This document shows positions 6,693-14,022 of a stretch of DNA of 16,653 nucleotides, piece by piece; position 1 is the stretch's first letter, and the number at the start of each line of letters is the position of its first letter. This DNA comes from Alphaproteobacteria bacterium (lineage in GTDB: Bacteria; Pseudomonadota; Alphaproteobacteria; JAAXGF01). The DNA lies in assembly GCA_012267605.1 (NCBI GenBank), contig JAAXGF010000149.1, positions 1 through 16,653 on the forward strand, read 5' to 3'. The translations under genes were made by a program, and so were the position numbers. The notes under the pieces are model-generated. The model was not told where the DNA came from. It saw only the letters and a program-made list of their open reading frames with translations, and did not search any database.

Positions 6693-8027
6693 TCAACGTT
6701 TCCGCTGGGGAAACCGATGGCTTAAGAAGCGGCCCATCATGACGCTCGCGGTGAGATCGCCGGTTACATTGATCACCGTTCGCACCATATCGATGATCCG
6801 ATCAACGCCAAGGATTAGGGCGATACCTGCTTCGGGAATGCCGACAGATGCCAAAATCGTTGCCAGCACAACGACACCGACGCCCGGCGTCCCGGGTGTG
6901 CCGATGGACGCCCCGATCGAGGTCAGCAAAACGACGAGAATACCTTGTACGCCGATATCGACGCCATAAACCTGGGCCAGAAAAATGGCGGCGGCGGCTT
7001 GGTAGAGCGCCGTACCGTCCATGTTTATAGTCGTGCCCAAGGGGACGACAAAGCGGGCGACCTGGGGCGAAACACCCAACTTCTCTTCGGCCGTTCGCAG
7101 GGTCAGTGGCATGGTCGCGGCCGACGACGATGTCGAAAACGCCATCAAAATCACTTCGCGTATATCGCGAATGAACAGTATCGGCGACAGGCGACCGAAG
7201 ATGGCGATCAGCAACAGATACATCGCGAACAGGCCGAGAAGCCCGAAAAACACGGTCATGACGTAGGCGGCCACGCCAGTTATCGCGGAAATGCCGACAC
7301 GCGCCGTGGTTTGCGCCAACAGGCCGAATACCGCGAGTGGTGCGAACCGCATGACCCACATGACGATCACCATGCTCGCGGTTTGCGTCGACTCCAGAAG
7401 ATCCAATATGGGGCGCCGGTTACGAATCGGCAGCGCCGTCAAGGCGATGCCGAAGATGACGGCGGCAATGACAATGTCCAACATGTCGCCCGCGACCAGA
7501 GTTTCGTAAGGATTCTCTGGAATGAATCCAACGATCGCCTGGGGAACCGTCGTCGGCTTTTTGGGTTCGCCTGAGTCCCATATATTTCTTTGACCACTTG
7601 CTTCGGTGGTCGCATCCGGCCGCTCAACAAATTCTCCGGGCTGAATGAGGTACGACATCGCGCTGCCCAAGGCGACAGCGGCCGACGTTGTCATAAGAAA
7701 ATAGATGACGATCCCGGCACCGAGTTTTCGCAGCTGGGCGATGGTGCCACCCGCCGCGACCCCCAGAATTACTGCCGCCGCGATTAGGGGGACGACGACG
7801 AATTTAATGGCGGCGATGAATAGCCTTCCGGGAAGCGCCAGCCACGCCGCGATTTGTTCCGCCGGGGCATGGGCCACAAAGTCAACGTCCGGCGAAAGCA
7901 GCAGGCCAACAACGACCCCCAGCACAAGCCCGACGACGACTTGGAGCCATAGCCGGCCCCGCAAGTGCGAGCAGAAATAAAGAATTACCGGCGGTAAATG
8001 GGGGGTTACGGGCTTACCACGTGCCAT
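6693..8027 (-). CDS. Dicarboxylate/amino acid:cation symporter (DAACS/SLC1 family, GltP-like)
   Basis: 444 residues, typical family length, with eight transmembrane segments and two re-entrant hairpins by family homology. Hairpin 1 carries the serine-rich AFSTSSSAATMP (296-307). TM7 has GTTINMDGT (331-339). Hairpin 2 has ASIGTPGTPGVG (373-384). TM8 is GVDRIIDMVRTVINVTGD, giving Asp409, Asp413, Arg416, Thr417, Asn420 and Asp424. These line up with the sodium- and substrate-binding residues of GltPh. The Arg at 416 is the residue that pairs with the side-chain carboxylate of aspartate or glutamate, so an acidic amino acid or C4-dicarboxylate is the likely substrate; the coupling ion (proton or sodium) is uncertain. 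The inner membrane is the location. No clear Shine-Dalgarno precedes ATG 8027. The lipoprotein gene follows downstream. Confidence 0.93.
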   Translation of the reverse strand: MARGKPVTPHLPPVILYFCSHLRGRLWLQVVVGLVLGVVVGLLLSPDVDFVAHAPAEQIAAWLALPGRLFIAAIKFVVVPLIAAAVILGVAAGGTIAQLRKLGAGIVIYFLMTTSAAVALGSAMSYLIQPGEFVERPDATTEASGQRNIWDSGEPKKPTTVPQAIVGFIPENPYETLVAGDMLDIVIAAVIFGIALTALPIRNRRPILDLLESTQTASMVIVMWVMRFAPLAVFGLLAQTTARVGISAITGVAAYVMTVFFGLLGLFAMYLLLIAIFGRLSPILFIRDIREVILMAFSTSSSAATMPLTLRTAEEKLGVSPQVARFVVPLGTTINMDGTALYQAAAAIFLAQVYGVDIGVQGILVVLLTSIGASIGTPGTPGVGVVVLATILASVGIPEAGIALILGVDRIIDMVRTVINVTGDLTASVMMGRFLSHRFPQRKR

Positions 8028-8245
8028 TGACGCAGAGTTTTTTCAAACGAGCTTCCAAATTGCCACAAAATGAACGATCAGAAATTCAGGACGGAGTGTG
8101 TCACCATTCAGCGGTACTGAGTACCAGAATCGAAACGACGCCATAATTTTCTAAAATCGCACACTTTCGGCGCGCTAATATGGGAATTAATTGAACGCGC
8201 CTTGTGGCGGGCAAATATGTTGGCATGTGCCGTTGCTTCTTCGGT

Positions 8246-8268
8246 ACCCAGCACCATAATTGCTGGGT
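8246..8268. repeat. Perfect 8-bp inverted repeat (hairpin)
   Basis: ACCCAGCA (8246-8253) and TGCTGGGT (8261-8268) are exact complements separated by a 7-nt loop, CCATAAT. No T-run follows on either strand. It could be a regulator-binding dyad or an RNA hairpin; the sequence does not decide. Confidence 0.55.
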
Positions 8269-8615
8269 TAGTGCAACCGACGAAAAGCTTGGATCGCGCA
8301 AGGTATTGACTCAGTCGCGAAGTGTGGAAGGATTCCGACGACCAATCCTGACGACGGGCAGGGTCGGGGTAAGCGTTTAGGTGAGTTCGTGGTCCGGCTA
8401 CAAGTGGACCAGAGTGGCGGGAACATATCGGAAATGAACACAGTCTTGCGGTGGATGCCGTTCTCGCTTCGGGACCTAGGGCGATCGACTGGCGATGAAA
8501 TGCATCGTGGTACAACGCGGTTAGCCCAGACCGAACAAGATTTTCCCGTCATCGACCTTTGCGCGGGGCAGCGCGCTCGATCGAATGAAAATGCGCCACC
8601 ACGCATTTTCCAACG

Positions 8616-8656
8616 GACACTGGGGTCAATCTACTAAGACACTAGGTTCAATCTAC
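8616..8656 (+). repeat. Tandem direct repeat upstream of carbonic anhydrase gene
   Basis: GACACTGGGGTCAATCTAC (8616-8634) is repeated as GACACTAGGTTCAATCTAC (8638-8656), 17 of 19 bases identical with a 22-bp period (about two helical turns). It lies 29 bp before the carbonic anhydrase start. It may be a pair of regulator-binding sites or the leftover ends of an insertion element. Only two copies are seen. Confidence 0.7.
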
Positions 8657-8684
8657 CGAAAGGAACGCAATAAGGAGGATACTC

Positions 8685-9479
8685 ATGCAGCGTAACGGTT
8701 TCCCTTCCGTGGCGGTCATTTGCGCAGTCGCCGCGATTCTCACGACCGCTTGCGGCACGTCAGAGGGTTATAGGGATGAGAAAACGGAATGGGGTTACAC
8801 GGGAGAAATCGGACCGGACAACTGGGGGTCCCTGGCGACAGAATTTGAGCTTTGCGATCAAGGTATGCGGCAGTCACCAATTGACGTTGCCGGTGCTAGC
8901 GGCGTGTATTCTCCGCCGGTCATCGCACGCTATGGCCAATCGAAGCTTGTCGTGATGAACAAAGGTGGCTCGGCCAAGGTTATAGCGAACGGCTATCTTT
9001 CGGTTGACGGCAAACGTTTTGAACTGCTGCAGTTACACTTTCATGGTCCCAGTGAACACGCGGCTGACGGCACCTTATACGACATGGAAGTGCATTTCGT
9101 GCACCGGTCGGACGATGGGCAATTCGCCGTCCTCGGCGCGTTTATGCGGAAGGGCGCTGAGAATTCGGCCTTGGCGCATATTCTCGAATACGTACCAACT
9201 GTCGCCGGCGACAAGGCAAAAGTGCCTGACGTGACCATTAATCCCTCCGACCTATTGCCCTCTTCTGGCGCGGGTCACACGTACGCCGGCTCCTTGACCA
9301 CACCGCCATGTTCGCAAGGATTAACCTGGTACGTATTGAGCGAACCGGTAGAAGTATCCGAAGCGCAGATCGCCGCCTTCCGGTCTCTCTTCGGGGCCAA
9401 TGCGCGACCTGTCCAGCCGACAAATGACCGAACCATCCAATCGATTCGGTTCATCAAGGACAGCGGAATATCATCGTGA
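8685..9479 (+). CDS. cah: Exported alpha-class carbonic anhydrase
   Basis: 264 residues. It catalyses reversible hydration of CO2 to bicarbonate, here in the periplasm. The signal peptide (AVICAVAAILTTAC) ends at Cys23, a possible lipoprotein cysteine. Family landmarks in order: EWGYTGEIGPDNWGSL (35-50), QSPIDV (63-68), LLQLHFHGPSEH with zinc ligands His118 and His120 and Glu124, MEVHFVH with the third zinc ligand His137, and AGSLTTPPCSQGLTW with Thr205. Cys57 and Cys209 match the usual disulfide pair. Oddity: at the position of the proton-shuttle histidine (His64 of human CA II, usually in NNGHTIQV) the sequence reads NKGGSAKV, so Gly95 replaces it. AAGGAGG lies 8 bp before ATG 8685. A pentapeptide-repeat gene follows on the same strand. 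Confidence 0.95.
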   Translation: MQRNGFPSVAVICAVAAILTTACGTSEGYRDEKTEWGYTGEIGPDNWGSLATEFELCDQGMRQSPIDVAGASGVYSPPVIARYGQSKLVVMNKGGSAKVIANGYLSVDGKRFELLQLHFHGPSEHAADGTLYDMEVHFVHRSDDGQFAVLGAFMRKGAENSALAHILEYVPTVAGDKAKVPDVTINPSDLLPSSGAGHTYAGSLTTPPCSQGLTWYVLSEPVEVSEAQIAAFRSLFGANARPVQPTNDRTIQSIRFIKDSGISS

Positions 9480-9611
9480 GTGCCGATCATCCGTGAGCCA
9501 GACCACTCGATTTCTTTATCGTAGAATGGCACGCGTTCCACTTAAATTTTTTGGCCGACCGAGGATCCCTGGTTGAACGCGGTCCACGAGGCCCCTGGGC
9601 TTTTGCGTACC

Positions 9612-10856
9612 ATGAAGTTGGTTGGCAGCGTTATTGGCAGAATCCAGCCCCGATTACTTGGGGCGGGGATCGTGCTCGTGATGGTCCTTGCCGATCCGCG
9701 TTCGGCTTTGCCGAGGGATCCGGTCGAGCTACTTGGCGCCTTCCCGCACCTTCAGGCGATTTTCTCGGAAAAAAGCGTTCACAAGAAACAACTGCTGATT
9801 CGGGAATTTCTCTCAAATCGACGGAAAATACGCGGTTTGCTTGAGACAGAGGAGGGAGTTCGAATTTTCAACCGATTCCGCATGGTGGCACCGAATGTAA
9901 TGCCAAATCTTCGAATGATAAACTTGGAAAACGAGATTCTTAAATACATCAATTTGAATGGAGCTAAACTTTATTTTTCGAACTTATACGGTTCAAATTT
10001 TGAATCGGCTAAATTACGTGGGGTATACTTATTTCACTGTCGATGTCACAAACTAAATCTAAGCGGTGCAGATTTGAGTTCCGGTTGGAGGGGCATGAAC
10101 ACCGTGCTGGCGAATTCGTACTTCGACAATGGCGATTTCAGCCGAGCCAACCTCACCGGTGTCGATTTCGTTGACACCTCGTTGCAGGACGTTCTCCTCG
10201 ACGGGGCGGAATTGGGCGGGGCAAATTTCACCAACGCCAACCTTATTCGCGCGTCCATGGTCGGCGTTACCGCCAGATCGCCAACAACATTTCTGGCCAG
10301 CATCATCACGTATTCGGATTTGACGGACGCCAAATTAAGCGCCGCCGTAATGCGCCGCGCGGCCCTTGCCCATACCAACCTCACGCGTACGGATCTCAAT
10401 CGCGCCGACCTGCAAGCTATCGAATTCAGGGACGCACGTATCGAGGACACGGACTTTCGCGGGGCCAACTTGTCTTCAGCGATTCTCAGCTATTTGGATT
10501 TGCGAACGGCAAAACTTCACAACGCGGATTTGACGGACGCTTCTCTTCTCGGTGCCAACCTGGCCAATGTCGACTTTACGGGTGCTGATTTGACCGGCCT
10601 CAAGGCCGATCTCGCGGACTTCTCCAGCGCCAACCTTCGCAGCGTAAATATGGAAGATGCCGGCCTGTTGGGAGCCGATTTGTCAGGCGCGAATCTGCAA
10701 GGCGCCATTCTTACCGGCGCCAAACTGGCACGCGCGAACCTCACGGGAGCCAATTTGAGGGACGCAAAATTATTGGGCACAGATCTCCGCGGTGCCAACA
10801 CCACCGACGCAGATTTTACCGACGCGATGCTCGGCGATCCCAAACTAGAAGATTAG
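9612..10856 (+). CDS. Exported or membrane-anchored pentapeptide-repeat protein
   Basis: About 414 residues. The N-terminus MKLVGSVIGRIQPRLLGAG plus a hydrophobic run (IVLVMVLA) looks like a signal peptide or membrane anchor. About 65 residues without repeats follow, then roughly 310 residues (102-412) of A(D/N)LXX pentapeptides such as GANLRDAKLLGTDLRGAN. Such repeats form a right-handed square beta-helix; some members mimic DNA (Qnr, MfpA), but these are cytoplasmic and the signal here argues against that role. The function is unknown. The start is uncertain: ATG 9612 has no clear ribosome site, whereas TTG 9573 has GAGG 8 bp upstream and would add 13 residues. The interior 9781-10080 is strikingly AT-rich (about 33% GC over 9901-10080) while the rest of the repeat is near 60%, suggesting a mosaic gene. 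Confidence 0.88.
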   Translation: MKLVGSVIGRIQPRLLGAGIVLVMVLADPRSALPRDPVELLGAFPHLQAIFSEKSVHKKQLLIREFLSNRRKIRGLLETEEGVRIFNRFRMVAPNVMPNLRMINLENEILKYINLNGAKLYFSNLYGSNFESAKLRGVYLFHCRCHKLNLSGADLSSGWRGMNTVLANSYFDNGDFSRANLTGVDFVDTSLQDVLLDGAELGGANFTNANLIRASMVGVTARSPTTFLASIITYSDLTDAKLSAAVMRRAALAHTNLTRTDLNRADLQAIEFRDARIEDTDFRGANLSSAILSYLDLRTAKLHNADLTDASLLGANLANVDFTGADLTGLKADLADFSSANLRSVNMEDAGLLGADLSGANLQGAILTGAKLARANLTGANLRDAKLLGTDLRGANTTDADFTDAMLGDPKLED

Positions 10857-10869
10857 GCATGCGTTGATC

Positions 10870-10897
10870 GTCCGTCATCACCGGTTTGGCCACGGAC
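10870..10897. terminator. Possible stem-loop between convergent genes
   Basis: GTCCGT (10870-10875) and ACGGAC (10892-10897) pair around a 16-nt loop that contains a further CC/GG pairing option. It sits in the 62-bp gap between the convergent pentapeptide-repeat and methyltransferase genes. No T-tract is present, so this is a weak call. Confidence 0.3.
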
Positions 10898-10918
10898 ACC
10901 CAAATTCGGGAGCTCAAT

Positions 10919-12148
10919 TTACCGTTTCACGGACTCGTTCGTACGCCGAAAGACCAGCATGACATTTTCATCGATCCACCGCACACGGGTGGGATTGGCG
11001 AAATCTTGTTTGATGCGTTCTTCGAACGTGTTCAACGCGGCGGAGAACTCAGCTTCGCCGTAAAGGCGAAACGTCGAAAGGTTTCTATTTTTCGCTTGGC
11101 CAATGAGCCTTGAAAGCGATTCTTCACGTTCGTAACGAAAGTTTCGCGTGTCTTCCAAGGTCAGGCCCGTCATGCAGTCGGACCAGCGCTTGATCTCATC
11201 TAGCTCGGCAAGGCGGACCTCCTTCTCCGCGAAGTCCGGAAAGTATTTTCCCCAAATCGACTGGGCGTTCTGGCTTTTCAAACGCGTGTAGACAAACAAC
11301 AAACCGTTTTCGCCAAGCGCATCCCTGACGCTGCCGAGAAATTTCTCGGGATAGAAATGATGGAACGCGTTGAAGGAAAATATGCAATCGAGCGCACCAT
11401 CCGGAATCGGTGGATGGGACGGATTGATTTGTTTGGCCAAGAAACCGGTTTGGCCGTTGCTTCTTAGGTAGCGGTCCGTCTCCCGCAGCATTTCAAGACT
11501 GACGTCGCCACAGATCATTTTTAGGGTAGGGATATGTTGAAAGAGCAGAAGGGAATAACGCCCGGTTCCACAGCCAATTTCCGCGGCGAACAAGGTAGGC
11601 GATTTTGGCAACAGACTCGCAATGTGGCGAAGGGGATCAGGGTCCGCGACGCTGAGATCGTTGTAGCTTCCGGCGAAAGGCGAAAAATGGCCACCCGCAC
11701 CGCACGCGCTCTCGATCTGGCAGTATTTCTCGGCCCAACGGGTGAGCGTCGCCCTCCCTTTCCCCGGAGCCGCCTCGATAACCTTTTCGTGCCAGTCATT
11801 CGTGGTGAAGCGTACCAGGCCCCACTCCCGCAACGTCGCGACCCGACGCATGATCTCCTGCTCGGGAATCCGTAGCGCCATGCTTAGGGTTTGGGGTGTG
11901 TAATTCTGCACCGACAGACGGCACGCCAAATCCCGCAGAATCGCGTCAGCGAGCAAAGCGGCCATGCGATGGATCTCTGTCGCGGTGCAGTGGACGCAAT
12001 CCAGATCATTGTCGGAGGAAGACGGCTGCGCCTTTACGGCCGTCACCGACACGGCAATGGAAATAAATATGAATACGAGAGTCGGAACAAAAATTCGCGA
12101 CCAATTGCGAAATGTACCGCTCTCCTGTCCGAATATCGCAAATAGCAC
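10919..12148 (-). CDS. Winged-helix/SAM-dependent methyltransferase fusion, putative signal-like N-terminus
   Basis: Up to 409 residues. About 55-115 resemble an ArsR-type winged helix (ATEIHRMAALLADAILRDLA, then EQEIMRRVATLREWGLVRFT). A class I methyltransferase domain follows: motif I AAEIGCGTGRYS (188-199), the acidic SAM-ribose position in MICGDVSLEML (211-221) and the motif-IV-like LDCIFSFNAFHHFYP (253-267). The substrate is unknown; ArsR-methyltransferase fusions are a common bacterial arrangement. The start is the problem. The longest frame begins at GTG 12148 and adds a hydrophobic segment ending AVKAQ that looks like a Sec signal or anchor, followed by CVHC. Catalysis with SAM requires the cytoplasm, so either the segment is a membrane anchor or translation begins further in; the only ATG upstream of the winged-helix core is at 11965. 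Neighbours are convergent or divergent, so it is monocistronic. Confidence 0.8.
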   Translation of the reverse strand: MLFAIFGQESGTFRNWSRIFVPTLVFIFISIAVSVTAVKAQPSSSDNDLDCVHCTATEIHRMAALLADAILRDLACRLSVQNYTPQTLSMALRIPEQEIMRRVATLREWGLVRFTTNDWHEKVIEAAPGKGRATLTRWAEKYCQIESACGAGGHFSPFAGSYNDLSVADPDPLRHIASLLPKSPTLFAAEIGCGTGRYSLLLFQHIPTLKMICGDVSLEMLRETDRYLRSNGQTGFLAKQINPSHPPIPDGALDCIFSFNAFHHFYPEKFLGSVRDALGENGLLFVYTRLKSQNAQSIWGKYFPDFAEKEVRLAELDEIKRWSDCMTGLTLEDTRNFRYEREESLSRLIGQAKNRNLSTFRLYGEAEFSAALNTFEERIKQDFANPTRVRWIDENVMLVFRRTNESVKR

Positions 12149-12500
12149 CGTGGCGCATCCCTAAAAAGTCCGGGAATATGGTCGTGCTGAACACGATTTT
12201 AACGCTGTTATCTGAATTTCCCCATCCGCCAAATTCGTCGGCCATCGGTTGTCACGAAACCCTTTCCAACGGAGTCGATGGAACCGCTGAAAAATCCCCA
12301 TGAGATGGCGACGCCAGCGATGGGCCAGGCGTATCTAGCGGCGGGCGGTCGCGCCAAAGAGAAACGAGCACGATCACGTGAAATTGTTCTTTGGCGTGAT
12401 CAACGTGCTGGCGCGGTAAGGCGTGGACTCCCATATTATTTCCTTAGGGGCGCTGTACATAGCCGCCCCGAATGCCCACCACAAATCCGGCAGGTCAACC
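12149..12500. other. Intergenic stretch upstream of small secreted protein
   Basis: About 350 bp between divergent genes. I see no convincing gene; the open frames at 12278-12580 (plus) and 12252-12434 (minus) lack motifs and ribosome sites. The notable content is the hairpin at 12367-12409. Confidence 0.5.
12367..12409 (+). repeat. Long imperfect hairpin in 5' region of small secreted protein gene
   Basis: AGCACGATCACG (12367-12378) pairs with CGTGAT (12395-12400) and CGTGCT (12404-12409): two 6-bp helices separated by a 3-nt bulge (CAA), with a 16-nt loop. It ends 91 bp before ATG 12501. It could be an untranslated-region structure, an operator or a relic of a mobile repeat. Confidence 0.5.
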
Positions 12501-12842
12501 ATGTTCAACAAAATCGCCGCTGTAATTCTCCTCGCCTTAGGTCCGCAACTATTTACCGGAAATCCGGCAGTCGCGGGTGAGCACCCCTGTCAAGGCGCGA
12601 CCGAGCGTGGATTAGCATCCTTGGGTTTGAGTTCCAATGATCTGAATACCAGCCACTGGGCGGAGCGAATTGGCGCTGGTCTCACGGCCGGCGGTGAGGG
12701 TTGGGTCGTCGGATACGAGCTATGGACCAAACCCAAGACCTGCGAGCAAGGGTACCTTGTGGTGAATCTGACCCGGAACTGCTATCTGCGCCAAGTCTAT
12801 GCCCGGGATGGCTGCGAAGTCGCGGGCGCGCCGAGCTTCTAA
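12501..12842 (+). CDS. Small secreted four-cysteine protein, unknown function
   Basis: 113 residues; not recognised. The start ATG 12501 has CAGG 6-7 bp upstream and gives a clean Sec signal peptide (MFNKIAAVILLALGPQLF...NPAVAG), cleaved near residue 26. The mature ~87 residues contain exactly four cysteines (30, 81, 94, 105), suggesting two disulfides in the periplasm or outside. The core GGEGWVVGYELWTKPKTCEQ followed by GYLVVNLTRNCYLRQVYARD has an alternating beta-strand pattern. An in-frame start at 12423 would hide the signal peptide and is rejected. It is convergent with the dehydrogenase gene, 47 bp away. Confidence 0.75.
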   Translation: MFNKIAAVILLALGPQLFTGNPAVAGEHPCQGATERGLASLGLSSNDLNTSHWAERIGAGLTAGGEGWVVGYELWTKPKTCEQGYLVVNLTRNCYLRQVYARDGCEVAGAPSF

Positions 12843-12889
12843 TCTGTTGTCGTTTTCTAGTCAGTTACCGCGCAAGAAACTTTAGGCGG

Positions 12890-13990
12890 TCACGGCGTCA
12901 GCGCCATGCTGCGTCCATAGCCTTCGCCCCTGCGTCCGCGCGCCGCGCGTACCTGTTCGAGCCGTTCCCAGGCGATTCGATCCGCCATGGTATTGGTGGG
13001 GATGGCCTCGGCCTCGGCGCGGGTAAACAAATCCAGCAACCGATCATGGAGCCGGGCCACGTGGGCCATTGCCACGTCATGATCGAAATGGCCTCCCCGA
13101 TATGCCACTTCGTAAGACACGTGGATCAACCCACCGGCGTTAATGACGTAGTCCGGCGCGTACAAGACACCGATGTCCGCGAGTGCCTTCCCGTGACGGG
13201 CTTCGGCAAGCTGATTGTTCGCGGATCCGGCGACGACGCGCGCCTGTAGCCGGGGAATCGTTTGATCATTGAGCACCGCGCCCAGAGCACAAGGAGCAAA
13301 AACTTCCGCGTCGCATTCATAGATACCGTCACACGATACGACCGCTGCACCAAATTCTTCGCGCACGGAAGCTATGGCCTCATCGTCAATGTCGGCGACA
13401 ATCAGATTCGCACCATCGTTTGCGAGGTGAGCGCAAAGATGGCCCCCAACATGGCCCAGCCCTTGCACCGCGACGGTAACGCCGCTGAGATCGTGCCGCT
13501 GAAAGCGGTGCCTTACAGCCGCTCGGATGCCGTGATACACACCCCACGCGGTGGCGGGAGAAGGGTCGCCGGCACCCCCGCCGACACCGGCGACATAGGG
13601 GGTTTCCTGGCGCACGATGTCCATGTCGCCAACGCTCATGCCAACATCTTCGGCGACGATATAGCGGCCCTGGAATGTGTCGACGAAACGTCCGAATCGG
13701 CGCAACAAGGCCTCGCTCTTATCGGCCCGGGAATCGCCGATCACCACAGATTTACCGCCTCCAAAATTGAGACCGGCCATCGCGGCCTTATAGGTCATGC
13801 CCCGCGACAGGCGCAGCACGTCGTCGAGCGCTTGGCCATCCGATTCGTAAGGCCACATGCGGCAACCACCGAGGGCCGGACCCAGGGTCGTGTCGTGAAT
13901 GGCGATGATCGCCTTCAGGCCAGTGCGGGCGTCATGCACAAAGGTGACTTCGTCGTGATGGGCAAAGCTTTGTGCGGAGAAAACGGTCAT
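12890..13990 (-). CDS. Leucine dehydrogenase-like Glu/Leu/Phe/Val amino acid dehydrogenase
   Basis: 366 residues, normal for NAD-dependent leucine/valine/phenylalanine dehydrogenases. It oxidatively deaminates a branched-chain or aromatic amino acid to the 2-oxo acid and ammonium (or the reverse). Visible: GPALGGCRM (37-45), MTYKAAMAGLNFGGGKSVVI (65-84) with Lys68 and the catalytic-type Lys80, AEDVGMS with Asp115, the nucleotide-binding GLGHVGG (177-183) with acidic Asp200 in VADID favouring NAD, and NAGGLIHV (284-291). With ATG 13990 these positions coincide with Bacillus LeuDH numbering, which supports this start over TTG 14002. Leu, Val or Phe specificity cannot be settled by eye. It lies 32 bp downstream of aspS on the same strand and is probably co-transcribed with it. 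Confidence 0.9.
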   Translation of the reverse strand: MTVFSAQSFAHHDEVTFVHDARTGLKAIIAIHDTTLGPALGGCRMWPYESDGQALDDVLRLSRGMTYKAAMAGLNFGGGKSVVIGDSRADKSEALLRRFGRFVDTFQGRYIVAEDVGMSVGDMDIVRQETPYVAGVGGGAGDPSPATAWGVYHGIRAAVRHRFQRHDLSGVTVAVQGLGHVGGHLCAHLANDGANLIVADIDDEAIASVREEFGAAVVSCDGIYECDAEVFAPCALGAVLNDQTIPRLQARVVAGSANNQLAEARHGKALADIGVLYAPDYVINAGGLIHVSYEVAYRGGHFDHDVAMAHVARLHDRLLDLFTRAEAEAIPTNTMADRIAWERLEQVRAARGRRGEGYGRSMALTP

Positions 13991-14022
13991 GTGTGGGCTC
14001 AAGGGGGGAGTTCAAATAGATG

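Larger units (their letters stand above)
8028..8684. other. Gene-poor stretch upstream of carbonic anhydrase
   Basis: Several overlapping open frames occur on both strands (for example minus 8108-8515 and 8268-8606, plus 8389-8637), but none has family motifs, a good ribosome site or sensible composition. I call no gene. Structure present: dyad GGTAC-TGA-GTACC (8113-8125), a perfect hairpin at 8246-8268 and a tandem repeat at 8616-8656, listed separately. The stretch must contain the promoters of both the symporter (minus) and the carbonic anhydrase (plus). Confidence 0.5.

Noticed and set aside
8101..8637. Several overlapping open frames on both strands (66-135 codons)
   Set aside because: They overlap one another, lack motifs and Shine-Dalgarno sequences, and look like chance frames in a gap; a decayed element is possible but not supported.
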